This document shows positions 7,656 to 17,298 of a stretch of 64,000 bases of DNA, in pieces. This DNA is from Actinomycetes bacterium. Its GTDB lineage: Bacteria; Actinomycetota; Acidimicrobiia; Acidimicrobiales; RAAP-2. Below the pieces are notes generated by a model. It ran no database searches, had not been told where the DNA came from, and was given only the letters and a program-made list of their open reading frames with translations. Within the stretch, counting starts at the first letter, position 1, and each line of letters begins with the position of its first letter. The DNA lies in the NCBI GenBank assembly GCA_021791145.1, contig JAJYXE010000013.1, positions 1-64,000 on the forward strand, written 5' to 3'. The position numbers and the translations under genes are program-made.

Positions 7656-8303
7656 ATGAACACCTCAGCCGACAAAGTCCCCGTCCCGAGCGGCAGCGAT
7701 CCCGTCCCGCAGACGTCGCTCAGCTTGGGGCTGAGCGAGCCGGTCGCCACCGGCGGCAGGCCGCTCGTAGAGCCTCACGTCGTGCGCCGAGCGACGCCCC
7801 GGGGTCCTGGCGCCCCTTTGGCAGCGGAGCGGAAAAGGAGCTCCGTCGTGCGCGAAGCGCCTGAGCAGGCGAGCGAATGCGCCGACGACAGCGATGGTCG
7901 CGGTTCGAGGCTCGGCGCGCTGCGCGTCGGCGAGACGGGCTCGGAACGAGGAACCGTCGTGGCGATGCTCAATGGAGTGAACGACTTGGGGTCCCCCAGC
8001 ATGCAGCTGCTCGAAACCCGGAGCGCCGCGTTGGCGCCCTGTTGGAACGCCCGCGCCCGAGGTCCGTCGTGGCCGCCGACCGACTCCGCCCTGCCGCACC
8101 TGGACGGCGTGGTCGTCGGGCTCCGGGAGGCCGCCGGCTCGCCTGGCGGGACCGACTTCGACCAGTTTCGATCCGCGCTGCACGAGGCCCGATCCCACCT
8201 CTCGGCGTGGCACGCCGCCCAGGAACGAGACAGCGATCCGGGAGACCGGTGGCCGGGGCCCCCTTGCCCCCGATCCCCTCGAGGCGGGGCTGACCCGCAG
8301 TAA
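7656..8303 (+). CDS. Doubtful hypothetical protein
   Basis: A 215-residue frame ending in TAA at 8301-8303, just before the ribosome site of the glycosyltransferase. It is rich in Ala, Arg, Ser, Pro and Gly, with some ordered-looking stretches (FDQFRSALHEARSHLSAWHA). No ribosome site precedes the ATG at 7656, and later starts (for example the ATG at 7962) are equally possible. I recognise no family. It may be non-coding. Confidence 0.3.
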   Translation: MNTSADKVPVPSGSDPVPQTSLSLGLSEPVATGGRPLVEPHVVRRATPRGPGAPLAAERKRSSVVREAPEQASECADDSDGRGSRLGALRVGETGSERGTVVAMLNGVNDLGSPSMQLLETRSAALAPCWNARARGPSWPPTDSALPHLDGVVVGLREAAGSPGGTDFDQFRSALHEARSHLSAWHAAQERDSDPGDRWPGPPCPRSPRGGADPQ

Positions 8304-8312
8304 GGAGGCGCC

Positions 8313-9407
8313 GTGCGTGTCGCGATCATCGCCCCACCGTGGGTTGCGGTCCCGCCGCCCGCCTACGGGGGCACCGAGAACGTCCTCGACACTCTGGCCC
8401 GAGGGCTCGAGCACGCCGGCCACGACGTGCTGCTGTGCACCACCGGTGACAGCACCTGCCCGGTGCCAAGAGCCGCCCACTTCGAGCGAGCCGCCGGCAT
8501 CGCGCCTGCAAACGGCGGCCTGCTGGAGCTGCGCCACGTCATCGCCGCCTACGAGTCCGCCGCCGGCTACGACATCGTCCACGATCACACCCTCGCCGGA
8601 CCGATCTACGCCGCCGGGTTCGTCGACCGCCCGGTCGTGACGACCAACCACGGCCCGTTCTCCGAGGGTCTCGACGAGTACTACCGGGCGCTGGCGGGCC
8701 GGATCCCGGTGATCGCCATCTCCCACGCCCAGGCTCGCACCGCCGGTGATCTCCCGCTCGCGGGCGTCGTCCACCACGGGATCGACCCGGCCCGATTCCC
8801 TCAAGGCGACGGGCGCGGCGACTACGCAGTGTTCCTCGGACGGATCACCGCGTCCAAGGGAGCCCACGTCGCCGCGCAGGTCGCCCTCACCGCCGGGATC
8901 CCCCTCATCATCGCTGGCAAGTGCGAGGAACCCCAGGAGATCGCCTACTTCACCGAGCACGTGAAACCGTTGCTCGGGGGCCGGGTCGAGTTCATCGGGG
9001 AGGCCGACCGCAAGACCAAGCTCGACCTGCTCGGCGGCGCCCGCTGCCTGCTCAATCCCATCGCCTGGTCCGAGCCGTTCGGGCTCGTGATGATCGAATC
9101 GCTGGCATGCGGCACCCCGGTCGTCGCGACGCGCCAAGGGGCGGCGCCCGAGATCATCGACGACGGTGTCACGGGCCTGCTGGCCGACGACCACCTTGGC
9201 CTTGTACGCGCCGTGGAGGCTGCCGCGGGTCTGGACCGATCACAGTGCCGGCGCGCCGCAGAGGAGCGGTTCTCTGCTGAGCGGATGGTCGCCGAGCACC
9301 TGTGCATCTACCAGCATGTCATCTGCGACCACTTGGCTGCCAAGGCCGCCGATGGCCGCAGAGGCGTCGTCGTCTCGGACCGCTCACAGGGCCACGCGGC
9401 TGGGTGA
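8313..9407 (+). CDS. GT4-type glycosyltransferase
   Basis: The protein has 364 residues. GTG at 8313 with AAGGAGG at 8302-8308. The N-terminus RVAIIAPPWVAVPPPAYGG is the first strand and acceptor loop of GT-B enzymes. The C-terminal half carries the nucleotide-sugar site: VFLGRITASKGAH, IIAGKCEE, VEFIGEADRKTKLDLLGGA, and the family-4 motif EPFGLVMIESLACGTPVVA. It would transfer a sugar from a nucleotide-activated donor to an unknown acceptor in the cytoplasm. No lipopolysaccharide, mannan or trehalose genes lie beside it, so the substrate cannot be inferred. It is convergent with the ABC importer genes. Confidence 0.85.
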   Translation: MRVAIIAPPWVAVPPPAYGGTENVLDTLARGLEHAGHDVLLCTTGDSTCPVPRAAHFERAAGIAPANGGLLELRHVIAAYESAAGYDIVHDHTLAGPIYAAGFVDRPVVTTNHGPFSEGLDEYYRALAGRIPVIAISHAQARTAGDLPLAGVVHHGIDPARFPQGDGRGDYAVFLGRITASKGAHVAAQVALTAGIPLIIAGKCEEPQEIAYFTEHVKPLLGGRVEFIGEADRKTKLDLLGGARCLLNPIAWSEPFGLVMIESLACGTPVVATRQGAAPEIIDDGVTGLLADDHLGLVRAVEAAAGLDRSQCRRAAEERFSAERMVAEHLCIYQHVICDHLAAKAADGRRGVVVSDRSQGHAAG

Positions 9408-9585
9408 GCGGTGCCACGCTCGCCCGCGCCTGGCGCGCGGCGAGGCCACGGGGGCTCGACGCCGACCTCGAGCGGCGCGTCGCACCGCTCGACTCGCGCG
9501 GGTCGACGCGGCGTTCGACCCTTTGGGTCTCGCAGTGTGCGTCGAGGACATCGCGGCTTCCCCAACGTGGGGGCCGGTGACGGGG

Positions 9586-10401
<816 letters not shown>

Positions 10402-10403
10402 GC

Positions 10404-11321
10404 TCACCGCCGAGCCATGCTCAGACGCATCAGTGTGCTCTGACCCTTGCCGAAGTGGCGCTCGAGGTAGAACTGACCGACCGACAGCACGCTGGTCATG
10501 AACAGGTACCAGAGGCTCGCGACGACGAGGAGGGGGATCGTCTCGAAGTTGCGCGCGTAGATGAGCTCGACCGAGTAGAGCAGCTCTGCGATCGCGAGCA
10601 CGCTGCACAGCGAGGTGGTCTTCAGCATTGTGATCACCTGGTTGCCCGTCGGGGGGATCACCACCCGCATCGCCTGGGGCAGGACCACTCGGCGCAAAAG
10701 CAGTCCGTGATGCATGCCCACGGCGCGCGCCGCCTCGATCTGGCCGCTGTCGACGGCCATGATCCCCGCACGGATGATCTCCGCCATGTAGGCGCCTTCG
10801 TTCAGGCTGAGGCCGATCAGCGCCGCCACGAGCGAGGTGAGCACGTGGTTCGCGCTGAACGACGCGAAGGACGGGCCAAAGGGGATCCCGACGGAGATCT
10901 TCGGGTACAGGGCGCCGATGTTGTACCAGAAGATCAGCTGCACGAGCAGGGGCGTGCCTCGGAAGAACCAGATGTACAGGCGGCTGGCGTTGGACATGAG
11001 CGGGTTGGGGGACATCCGCATCACCGCGACGAGGACCCCGATCACGATCCCCGCAGCCATGGAGACGACGGTCAGGATGACCGTCAGGCGCACGCCCGAG
11101 AGAACCAACGGTGTGAAGAAGTAGCGCCCCACCGCACCCCACCCGAACGTGCCGTTCGTGACGAGGCCGTGCACGAGCATCGCGATCAGCACCCCGACGA
11201 CGACCGTCGCGACCCACCGCGCCGGGCGGGGCACGGGGAACGCCTTGATGGCCCACTCGTCGGGCTCCGCTGGTGCCGAGCGCACCGGCACCCGCGTCAC
11301 GAGCCGGCGCAGGCGATGCAC
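10404..11321 (-). CDS. Polar amino-acid ABC transporter permease (GlnP/HisM family)
   Basis: About 305 residues from GTG 11321; GTG 11300 is an alternative start. A cytoplasmic N-terminus is followed by a first membrane segment ([19 protein letters not shown]) and then the HisMQ-type core: [39 protein letters not shown], the EAA loop region [20 protein letters not shown], and [15 protein letters not shown]. It is a single permease gene, so it presumably works as a homodimer. It lies nine bases after the binding-protein stop and two bases before the ATPase start, forming a tight three-gene importer operon. Confidence 0.88.
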   Translation of the reverse strand: MHRLRRLVTRVPVRSAPAEPDEWAIKAFPVPRPARWVATVVVGVLIAMLVHGLVTNGTFGWGAVGRYFFTPLVLSGVRLTVILTVVSMAAGIVIGVLVAVMRMSPNPLMSNASRLYIWFFRGTPLLVQLIFWYNIGALYPKISVGIPFGPSFASFSANHVLTSLVAALIGLSLNEGAYMAEIIRAGIMAVDSGQIEAARAVGMHHGLLLRRVVLPQAMRVVIPPTGNQVITMLKTTSLCSVLAIAELLYSVELIYARNFETIPLLVVASLWYLFMTSVLSVGQFYLERHFGKGQSTLMRLSMARR

Positions 11322-11329
11322 CGCCCCCG

Positions 11330-12247
11330 CTACCCCTTGACGGAGGAGTGGTGGATGCTGCCCGACTGGACGCCCCAGTGCTTCAGGATGCGCGTGTAGG
11401 TGCCCTTCTTGATCAAGATGTTCATGGCTGCCGCCATCGCCTTGGCGAGACCGGGCAGGTGCTTGGAGACGATGATCCCGAGTGGTGCGACTGTGAAGTC
11501 CTTGCCCCCGAGCTTGAATTTCGTCGGCTGCTCGCGCACCAGGTAGGCGGCCTGCGGTGAGCCTGTCCAGGCGACCTGTGCCCGTCCGCTCTCGATGGCC
11601 AAGGAGACCGCTGCCTCGGTCGGGTAGACCTGGATGTCCATCTTGGGCTTGCCCGCTGCCGCGCACTTCTTTGTCTGGGCCTGCGCGGCGGTCGCCTCGA
11701 TGGTGGCATCCAGGACCGCAACGCTCAGCCCGCACAGGGAATTCTTGGACGTGACCTTGAGCGTGCTGGACTTGCTCAGGAAGAACTGTGTCCCCGCGAG
11801 GAAGTCGGGGACGAACCGGACGATCTTCTCGCGCTGCGCAGTGATCGTCCACGAGCCCGGGCTGATCTGGGCGCGCCCGGACTCCACGCTCGGGATGTCG
11901 TCTGTGTTCGTCGCCGTGAGGTACTTGACACGCAGGTGCAGCAACTTGGCGATCGCATTGGTCAGCTGGATCTCCCACCCCGTGTAGGTCTTCCCGTTCT
12001 TCTCGAGAAACTCCGCAGGCGGGTACGGTGTCGTGATCGCGACGATCCTTCCGCTCTTGCGGATCGACGCCGGGACCAGTCTCGAGGGTGTGGATCCCGA
12101 CCGGTCCTTGGCCCCCGCGGTCCCCGCGCTCCAGGCCACCGCGGCGAGCGAACTGGTGAAGAGCACGACGGCGACGGGAGCGCACAAGCACCGCATCACG
12201 GTGAGCCTCGGCTTCGGCCTCGAACTCGAACGAGACGGGACGTCCAT
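11330..12247 (-). CDS. ABC transporter substrate-binding protein, family 3 (amino acids)
   Basis: About 305 residues. The ATG at 12247 follows GGGGGGCAAGGA; an ATG at 12262 would add five residues. The signal sequence has a basic start ([12 protein letters not shown]) and a hydrophobic core ending near [11 protein letters not shown]. The mature protein shows the SBP_bac_3 layout: [55 protein letters not shown], and [12 protein letters not shown]. It captures the ligand outside the membrane for the permease and ATPase that follow. The neighbouring FAD oxidase suggests that the ligand could be an amino acid or N-methyl/amine compound that is then oxidised; this is inference. Confidence 0.85.
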   Translation of the reverse strand: MDVPSRSSSRPKPRLTVMRCLCAPVAVVLFTSSLAAVAWSAGTAGAKDRSGSTPSRLVPASIRKSGRIVAITTPYPPAEFLEKNGKTYTGWEIQLTNAIAKLLHLRVKYLTATNTDDIPSVESGRAQISPGSWTITAQREKIVRFVPDFLAGTQFFLSKSSTLKVTSKNSLCGLSVAVLDATIEATAAQAQTKKCAAAGKPKMDIQVYPTEAAVSLAIESGRAQVAWTGSPQAAYLVREQPTKFKLGGKDFTVAPLGIIVSKHLPGLAKAMAAAMNILIKKGTYTRILKHWGVQSGSIHHSSVKG

Positions 12248-12298
12248 TTCCTTGCCCCCCATTTCTCTCGGTCTTGCGTGTACCGGTCCCTCTGTCTC

Positions 12299-13498
12299 CT
12301 ACGCCTCCACGGCGGCGCCGAGGATGGGGCCCGGCTCCTCAGAAGCGTACGGGAATTCCGGCCTGATTGGCATGCCCTCCTCGAAGCGGCCGGGCCGGAA
12401 CGGGCTGATGTCGACCGCGCCGTCCTGGCGTCCGTCGATCAGAGCTGCGACCGACTCGCCGACGGCGGGGGAGATCTTGAAGCCCATCCCCGAGAAGCCG
12501 ACGGCGAGGAGCATCCCCGATATCCCGGGCAGTGCGCCGAGCAGCGGGCGGGTGTCCGGGGTCATGTCGTAGACGCCGGTCGTGCCGGCCGCGATGCCGG
12601 CATCGAGGAGCCGGGGAGCACGGTTCGAGGCCGCCGCGACGACGTGTGCGAGCTGCTCGGGGTCCGCAGAAGCCGGCAGAGAGTCGGGGTCGCTGACCTC
12701 ACCGCTGTCGTGGTGTCCCCCGATCACGGTGCTGTAGCCACCGCTCTCGGGCCTGAAGTACGTGCCCGTGATCACGTCTGTGCACGCCAGCGAGGCGCCC
12801 TCTCCAAGAACGTGCCGGACGATCGCGACCCGCGAGGACTCGAGATGCAGCGGCACCTCGATCCCCGCCTGGTGCAGGAGGGGAGGGGCCCACACGCCGG
12901 CGGCGAGCACCACCACGCCTGCAGACGTGACCCCGTCGGGCGTCTCCACCCCGGTGATCCTGTCCCCCTCGCGCACGAGGCGCAGGACGGGGGTCTTCGC
13001 CCGGTACCCGACGCCCCGGCTGCGTGCTGCGGCCAGCAGGTCGCCGGCCACGGTCGCACCGTCGCCGTAGCCGCCATGCTCCTCCCATGCCGCGAGCTCG
13101 ATGTCGTCGGTGCGGAGCTCTGGCGCGAGCTGCGAGAGCTCGTCGGGGCCTACGAGCTCGACGGTCGCTCCGAGCCCGTGCTGGATCTCGACGTTCTTGC
13201 GCAGGTTCGGGACGTCTTGTGCCGGGACGATCTTGAGCCAGCCGGTCTCGCGGATGATCGAGGGGCGCCCGACGAGGTCTGGCCAGGAGTCGAACATCGC
13301 CCGGCTGCGCAGGGCCAGTTGGATCTCGGGCGGGAAGGCGTAGTGCGAGCGCACGAGCGCCGAGGAGCGACAGCTCATCCCCGAGCCTGCCCCGCTGCGG
13401 TCGATCACCTCGACAGTGCCCATTTTGCGCTCGGCGGCGTGGAACGCGACGGCAGACCCGATGACGCCCGCTCCCACGACGACGACGTCAGGGTTCAT
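12299..13498 (-). CDS. FAD-dependent oxidoreductase, DAO/sarcosine-oxidase family
   Basis: The protein has 399 residues. The N-terminal dinucleotide fold is complete: VVVVGAGVIGSAVAFHAAE and an acidic strand end (VEVIDRS). The middle has the substrate and FAD contacts of the DAO family (SSALVRSHY; VVLAAGVWAPPLL). The C-terminal FAD signature follows (YDMTPDTRPLLGALP, then GFSGMGFKISPAVGE). Enzymes of this family oxidise N-methyl amino acids, D-amino acids, glycine or opines to an imine. It is the first gene of a run that includes the amino-acid importer, 51 bases ahead of it, so it plausibly acts on the imported compound. The covalent-flavin Cys of monomeric sarcosine oxidase is not evident. 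Confidence 0.85.
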   Translation of the reverse strand: MNPDVVVVGAGVIGSAVAFHAAERKMGTVEVIDRSGAGSGMSCRSSALVRSHYAFPPEIQLALRSRAMFDSWPDLVGRPSIIRETGWLKIVPAQDVPNLRKNVEIQHGLGATVELVGPDELSQLAPELRTDDIELAAWEEHGGYGDGATVAGDLLAAARSRGVGYRAKTPVLRLVREGDRITGVETPDGVTSAGVVVLAAGVWAPPLLHQAGIEVPLHLESSRVAIVRHVLGEGASLACTDVITGTYFRPESGGYSTVIGGHHDSGEVSDPDSLPASADPEQLAHVVAAASNRAPRLLDAGIAAGTTGVYDMTPDTRPLLGALPGISGMLLAVGFSGMGFKISPAVGESVAALIDGRQDGAVDISPFRPGRFEEGMPIRPEFPYASEEPGPILGAAVEA

Positions 13499-13785
13499 CG
13501 CAGCGAGGGTACATCACAGAGAGGGGACATCACCGGGCGTGGACATGGCTTGCCGGAGTCGCCGACATGAAGCCCCTTGCCGGGGATGCGGACATGAAGT
13601 CCGCCCCGACGTCAACGTTGCCCGCGTGCTCACCTGCCGGGGTGTGCTCGGACGTGCCGCATCCTGACGCGGGATGTGTCATCGCGAGACGAGTGGCGAC
13701 ACGAGTGGTGAGACGAGCAGCAGGCAGAGCGGCCAGTCGGACTTGTGGGCCGACGATCGTCCTCGTGGGCGCGCGGCTCGGAAGG

Positions 13786-13803
13786 ACGTTCCCGCGGGAA
13801 CGT
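13786..13803. promoter_or_regulatory. 18-bp perfect palindrome, copy 1
   Basis: ACGTTCCCGCGGGAACGT is a perfect inverted repeat with no loop, as expected for a dimeric regulator site. The flanks GG before and GTCGGCGAC after are partly shared with copy 2. It lies about 290 bases upstream of the oxidoreductase start. Confidence 0.5.
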
Positions 13804-13865
13804 GTCGGCGACCCACAACCAGGGACCCGCAGCCCGGCGGGACCCGCAACGCAGAGGATGAGGTG

Positions 13866-13883
13866 ACGTTCCCGCGGGAACGT
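13866..13883. promoter_or_regulatory. 18-bp perfect palindrome, copy 2
   Basis: Identical to the palindrome at 13786 and exactly 80 bases from it, about 7.6 helical turns. The shared block is GACGTTCCCGCGGGAACGTG followed by a near-identical CGGCxAC. No T-tract follows either copy, which argues against a factor-independent terminator. Confidence 0.5.
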
Positions 13884-13963
13884 GGCGGCAACGAACAGGG
13901 GTGCTCGCAGCGCAGTCCGTGCCGGCGGGGGGGTGGCCCCGACTGGACGAGGTTCAGATCCGC

Positions 13964-14572
13964 TCAGCCGAGTGAGGTGTGGCGGACCTGCTCGAAGCGC
14001 CGGGAGACGTCCGGCCAGTTGACCAGGTTCCACAGCGCTTCGACGAAGTCTGCGCGGACGTTGCGGTACTGCAGGTAGTAGGCGTGCTCCCACACGTCGA
14101 AGACGAGGAGGGGCACCGAGGCTTGGGCCAGGTTGGCGTGGTGGTCGTAGATCTGCTCGACGATGAGGCGGGCGGCAAGCGGCTCGTAGGCGAGCGCTCC
14201 CCACCCCGAACCCTGTACCAGCACCGCCGCCTGGGAGAGCTGGGCGCGAAATGCCTCGAAGGAGCCGAAGTGCTCGTCGATCGCTGCGGCCAGGTCGCCC
14301 TCGGGCCGGCCGCCGCCGCCGGGGGTCAGGTTCTTCCAGAACATCGAGTGCAGCACATGGCCCGAGACGTTGAACGCCAAGGTCTTCTCCAGGCCGACGA
14401 GGCCGGCGTAGTCGCCGGCCGCCCTCGCTTCGCCCAGGCGCTCCATGGTGGCGTTGGCACCCGTCACGTAGGCGGCGTGGTGCTTGGAGTGGTGGATCTC
14501 CAGGTTCTCCGCCTGGTAGTACGGCTCGAGGGCCGTGTAGTCGTAGGGGAGCTCCGGCAGGGTGTAGGACAT
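13964..14572 (-). CDS. sodA: Superoxide dismutase, Mn/Fe type
   Basis: The protein has 202 residues, full length for the family. The ATG at 14572 has GAGGAGGA at 14577-14584. It detoxifies superoxide in the cytoplasm. Metal ligands are all present: His27 (EIHHSKHH), His75 ([10 protein letters not shown]), Asp159 and His163 ([14 protein letters not shown]). The active-site Tyr35 is also present. The motif [13 protein letters not shown] and the Gln in VLVQGSGWG fit either Mn or Fe enzymes, so the metal cannot be decided by eye; the gene symbol is therefore by family. The leader is full of short repeats (14583-14736). Confidence 0.93.
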   Translation of the reverse strand: MSYTLPELPYDYTALEPYYQAENLEIHHSKHHAAYVTGANATMERLGEARAAGDYAGLVGLEKTLAFNVSGHVLHSMFWKNLTPGGGGRPEGDLAAAIDEHFGSFEAFRAQLSQAAVLVQGSGWGALAYEPLAARLIVEQIYDHHANLAQASVPLLVFDVWEHAYYLQYRNVRADFVEALWNLVNWPDVSRRFEQVRHTSLG

Positions 14573-14582
14573 GGCTTCCTCC

Positions 14583-14655
14583 TCGTGTGGTTCTGCTTTT
14601 GGTGTGGTCCTGCTTCTCGCTTCTCGTGCGGTCCTGCTTTTCGTGCGGTCCTGCC
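14583..14655. repeat. Imperfect ~17-bp tandem repeats in the sod leader
   Basis: Four imperfect copies of a unit resembling CGTGCGGTCCTGCTTTT lie immediately upstream of sod, including part of its ribosome-site region. They are transcribed if the promoter is further upstream. Confidence 0.7.
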
Positions 14656-14695
14656 TTACGGTCGCGGCTTTCGGCTGTGGAGCTGAACCCTTCGT

Positions 14696-14736
14696 CGTCG
14701 TGTCACGGACTGCCCCCGCGTCGTGTCACGGACTGC
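14696..14736. repeat. 18-bp direct repeat, two copies 23 bp apart
   Basis: CGTCGTGTCACGGACTGC occurs at 14696-14713 and 14719-14736, upstream of sod. A third related ACGGACTGTC lies near 14766. These could be operator half-sites or more of the minisatellite material seen across the window. Confidence 0.7.
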
Positions 14737-14820
14737 ACCTCCACGGACGGCACCGCCGGCACCACACGGACTGTCTTGAGTCCACGAGCCGGGGTGCGTC
14801 GCAGCAAGCGACGATCGGGC

Positions 14821-14850
14821 TGCCTACTCCTGCCTACTCCTGCCTACTCC
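14821..14850. repeat. 10-bp tandem repeat, three copies
   Basis: TGCCTACTCC three times in a row, at the 3' end of the DUF5320-like gene; the last copy contains its TAG stop (14844-14846, minus strand). Confidence 0.9.
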
Positions 14851-15125
14851 TGCGCGCCGCGCCGCCCTTTCAGCTCCTCGAGCTCGGCCTTGACGGCGGC
14901 CATCTCGTCCTCCAGGTCGCTCAGGTGCTCTTCGAGGTCCTCGACCCGCGCCCGGCGCCGGCGTTGCCAGGGGGCGGCACCGCGACCGTACCCGTAGCCC
15001 GGACCGTACCCGTAGCCACTGGGGCCGTACCCGTAGCCACTGGGGCCGTACCCGTACCCCGGCCCGTACCCCGGCCCGTACCCCTAGTGGTGGCCTCCCG
15101 GCCCGTGCCCGCAGCAGCAACTCAT
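14844..15125 (-). pseudogene. DUF5320-like Gly/Tyr-rich coiled-coil protein with an in-frame amber codon
   Basis: A strong ribosome site (AAGGAGGTC, 15131-15139) precedes ATG 15125. The frame reads MSCCCGHGPGGHH, then TAG (15084-15086), then GYGPGYGPGYGYGPSGYGYG repeats, and a C-terminal coiled coil (VEDLEEHLSDLEDEMAAVKA, then ELEELKGRRGAQE) ending at TAG 14844. A Cys/His start, Gly-Tyr-Pro middle and short C-terminal helix is the plan of DUF5320-type proteins. The amber codon stands where a Tyr (TAC) would suit the repeat, so one base change (TAC to TAG) or a sequencing error explains it. There is no internal start after it until close to the end. 93 codons in total counting the amber. Confidence 0.65.
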
Positions 15126-15266
15126 CACCAGACCTCCTTCGAGAGCTGTCGGCCCGCTCACAGATCTCACAGATTAGGAAGATCCGGCCCCGCGCTGCAG
15201 GGGAGAAGGTCCCTACGGTCGCGACTTCCAGCGAGTCTTCCGCGTGCGCGACCATAGGTCCAGGTG

Positions 15267-16046
15267 ATGCCCGTGTCGACGGCGACGATGAGCCAGGAGA
15301 GCGAGGCCAAGCTCCAGCAGCGTGTCGTTCGAGCGGCCGAGGCCGCCCTCGCGGAGCGGCAGTTCGTCAGCGCGATCGACGTGCTGGTGGGCATCGGCTG
15401 GCTCGCTCCCTCGAGCGTCGAGCAGTGGCGGCAAGGACGCGTCGAGTACCTGGAGGGGGAGGCCCAGGTCAACCTGGCCAAGCTGTCGGCCGCCATGAAG
15501 CTCTTTCGCACCTGGGCCACGGGCCGGGGTCTGGTGCAGAGCGAGACCGTGTACGTCGCACGCACCCGCGACCGCCGGACACTCCGGTTCTCGAGGAGCG
15601 GGGACGCTGACCTCGAGCGCGCCTACCGGACGCACTGGGTCTCGCCCGCGCTGTCCGAGGCGAAGCGGCGCCGGCTGGCGGAGCGCCAGAGCCGACCCGC
15701 CGACCTGGTGGTGGTCATGCCGCTCAAGGACTGGACCTGCGTGGAGTGCTCCGGCACCGGGGGCATGCTGATCATGGGGGACTCGGGACCGGTGTGCCTG
15801 GCCTGCGCCGACATGGCCCACCTGGTCTTCCTGCCATCAGGGGACGCCGCGCTCACCCGGCGCGCCAAGAAGAAGAGCGCGCTCAGCGCGGTCGTGGTGC
15901 GCTTCAGTCGCTCAAGGAAGCGCTACGAACGCCAAGGGATCCTCGTCGAGGAGGCTGCTCTCGAAGATGCCGAGCGGGAGTGCCTGAGTGCTGGGGAAGC
16001 CGAAGCTCGCCGCGCCGAGCGCGCGGACGCCCGGGCAGACCGGTAG
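15267..16046 (+). CDS. DUF2293-family protein with a Cys4 (zinc-ribbon-like) centre
   Basis: About 259 residues from ATG 15267 (GTG 15264 and ATG 15288 are alternatives). The N-terminal half is helical and charged (VRAAEAALAERQFVSAID). A CVEC ... CLACAD pair in the middle looks like a metal-binding ribbon. The C-terminal part FLPSGDAALTRRAKKKSAL, then VVVRFSRSRKRYERQGILVE and EEAALEDAEREC, is the DUF2293 signature. The function of the family is unknown; the basic, helical character would suit nucleic-acid binding, but this is inference. It is divergent from the DUF5320-like gene. Confidence 0.75.
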   Translation: MPVSTATMSQESEAKLQQRVVRAAEAALAERQFVSAIDVLVGIGWLAPSSVEQWRQGRVEYLEGEAQVNLAKLSAAMKLFRTWATGRGLVQSETVYVARTRDRRTLRFSRSGDADLERAYRTHWVSPALSEAKRRRLAERQSRPADLVVVMPLKDWTCVECSGTGGMLIMGDSGPVCLACADMAHLVFLPSGDAALTRRAKKKSALSAVVVRFSRSRKRYERQGILVEEAALEDAERECLSAGEAEARRAERADARADR

Positions 16047-16236
16047 ACCGTCGGGCACCCCGGGCCAGCCCGGGTGAACCCAGCTCCACCCAGGTCGTCC
16101 CAATCCGCCGGCGCAGCGCCTTCTCGCCCAGGGCGACGCGTGTCGAGGGCGACGCGTGTCGAGGGCGCGTCGGGCTGACGCCGATCGCGGCCGGACGACC
16201 GTGACGACCCCGACGATCCGAAGTCCCGCCCTTGGA

Positions 16237-17130
16237 TCAGGCCTGTGGGACGCGCCCGAACGACGCGGGCACGTGCCGGCGCAACGCGTGGTCGATGAGC
16301 GCGCTCGCGGAGCCCTCGGACCGCACGGCCTTGTGGATGACCCAGATCAGCGCCGGCAGCGCCCAGAAGTCGCCGCAGACCCACAGCACCGCCGCCCCGA
16401 TCTGCTGATCGAGGAAGGGCGAGAGCGTGACGCCGGGCACGTGGTCGTACACGGAGTACCACGACTGGGTGGTGAAGAGGCTGAGCGCCATCGCGAGGAC
16501 GAACATCACCGCGTTGGTGAAGATCAGAGCCCCGGCGCGGCCCACGTAGGTGAGCTGCGGTCGCAACGGGTACGACGGGACGATCTGGAGCCAGAAGAAC
16601 ACGCCCGAGACGAAGAAGCTCGCGTGCATCAGCCAGATGTGCACCGCCTGGTTGGTCTCGGCCAGGTCGAAGGGCCCCGGAAGGTGCCACACCACCATCA
16701 CGACATTGAAGAAGAGGACGGCGACGACGCCGTTGGTGAGGAAGCGGCCAGCCGCGCGCAGCGGCGCTGCCCAGGAGGCGAGCAGGAGCTGGCGTCCCAC
16801 CGTGCGGCGCGCCCTCACCGGGAAGGCGTGGATCAACGGGAGCCAGGGGGCGCCGACGACGACGAGCACCGGCGCGATGAACATGATGAGGATGTGCTCG
16901 ATCATGTGGACGAAGAAGTAGTCGTTGGACCAGTAGTCGATCGGGGAGACGACCGCCAAGAGCAGCACCGCGAGCCCGGCGTAGAAGATGAGGGAGCGCC
17001 TGCGTCTGACGCTGTTGCGCTGGGGTCGCGAGCGGCGGGCGAGATGGGCGAGCCCGATCTCGTGCCACACGACGACGATCGCCACGGCGATCACGAACGG
17101 GTCGAAGGACCACTGCGTGAGGTAGCTCAC
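16237..17130 (-). CDS. ctaG: Cytochrome c oxidase assembly factor CtaG (caa3 type)
   Basis: The protein has 297 residues from GTG 17130. It is an integral membrane protein with about seven to eight hydrophobic helices. Conserved family features are LAVVSPIDYWSNDYFFVHM, the His pair in HMIEHILIMFIAPVLVVVGAP, HIWLMHASFFVSGVFFW, and DQQIGAAVLWVCGDFWALP. Caa3-type CtaG proteins are needed to mature the CuA-containing cytochrome oxidase, likely by delivering copper at the membrane. No oxidase subunit genes are in this window. An RBS-like GAAGGGG precedes the start. Confidence 0.88.
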   Translation of the reverse strand: MSYLTQWSFDPFVIAVAIVVVWHEIGLAHLARRSRPQRNSVRRRRSLIFYAGLAVLLLAVVSPIDYWSNDYFFVHMIEHILIMFIAPVLVVVGAPWLPLIHAFPVRARRTVGRQLLLASWAAPLRAAGRFLTNGVVAVLFFNVVMVVWHLPGPFDLAETNQAVHIWLMHASFFVSGVFFWLQIVPSYPLRPQLTYVGRAGALIFTNAVMFVLAMALSLFTTQSWYSVYDHVPGVTLSPFLDQQIGAAVLWVCGDFWALPALIWVIHKAVRSEGSASALIDHALRRHVPASFGRVPQA

Positions 17131-17298
17131 CGCACCCCCTTCCTCCAGCCGCCGCGGCCGCGCGGACGCATGCTACGACCGTAGAGCATCCCGAGGCGGC
17201 CGGCCTGCCGCCGGCCCCCCGCAGACCCGCCCTCCGGCCGCCATAGGGGCGCGTGATCCGCGTCCTGTGAGCGGCTCGCCCCGCGTCCGCACCCCGCC

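Larger units (their letters stand above)
13499..13963. other. Intergenic region with two palindromes and short repeats
   Basis: 465 bases between the divergently ordered oxidoreductase start and the sod stop, with no credible gene. It contains two copies of an 18-bp palindrome (13786 and 13866), a pair of GACATGAAG boxes (13565-13573 and 13590-13598), and GACGAGTGG / GACACGAGTGG repeats near 13690-13710. The promoter of the oxidoreductase-importer operon must lie here. Confidence 0.5.

Noticed and set aside
7665..9194. Long minus-strand frame opposite the glycosyltransferase
   Set aside because: The plus-strand glycosyltransferase has clear motifs and a strong ribosome site; the minus frame has only shadow composition.
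13786..13883. Palindromes as LexA (SOS) boxes
   Set aside because: The actinobacterial LexA box is CGAAC-N4-GTTCG with a variable centre; here GAAC and GTTC have the opposite order and the GC centre is fixed.
14844..15125. Pyrrolysine or other programmed recoding at the amber codon
   Set aside because: No pyl genes or tRNA are seen, and the protein family does not need a special residue; a point change TAC to TAG is simpler.
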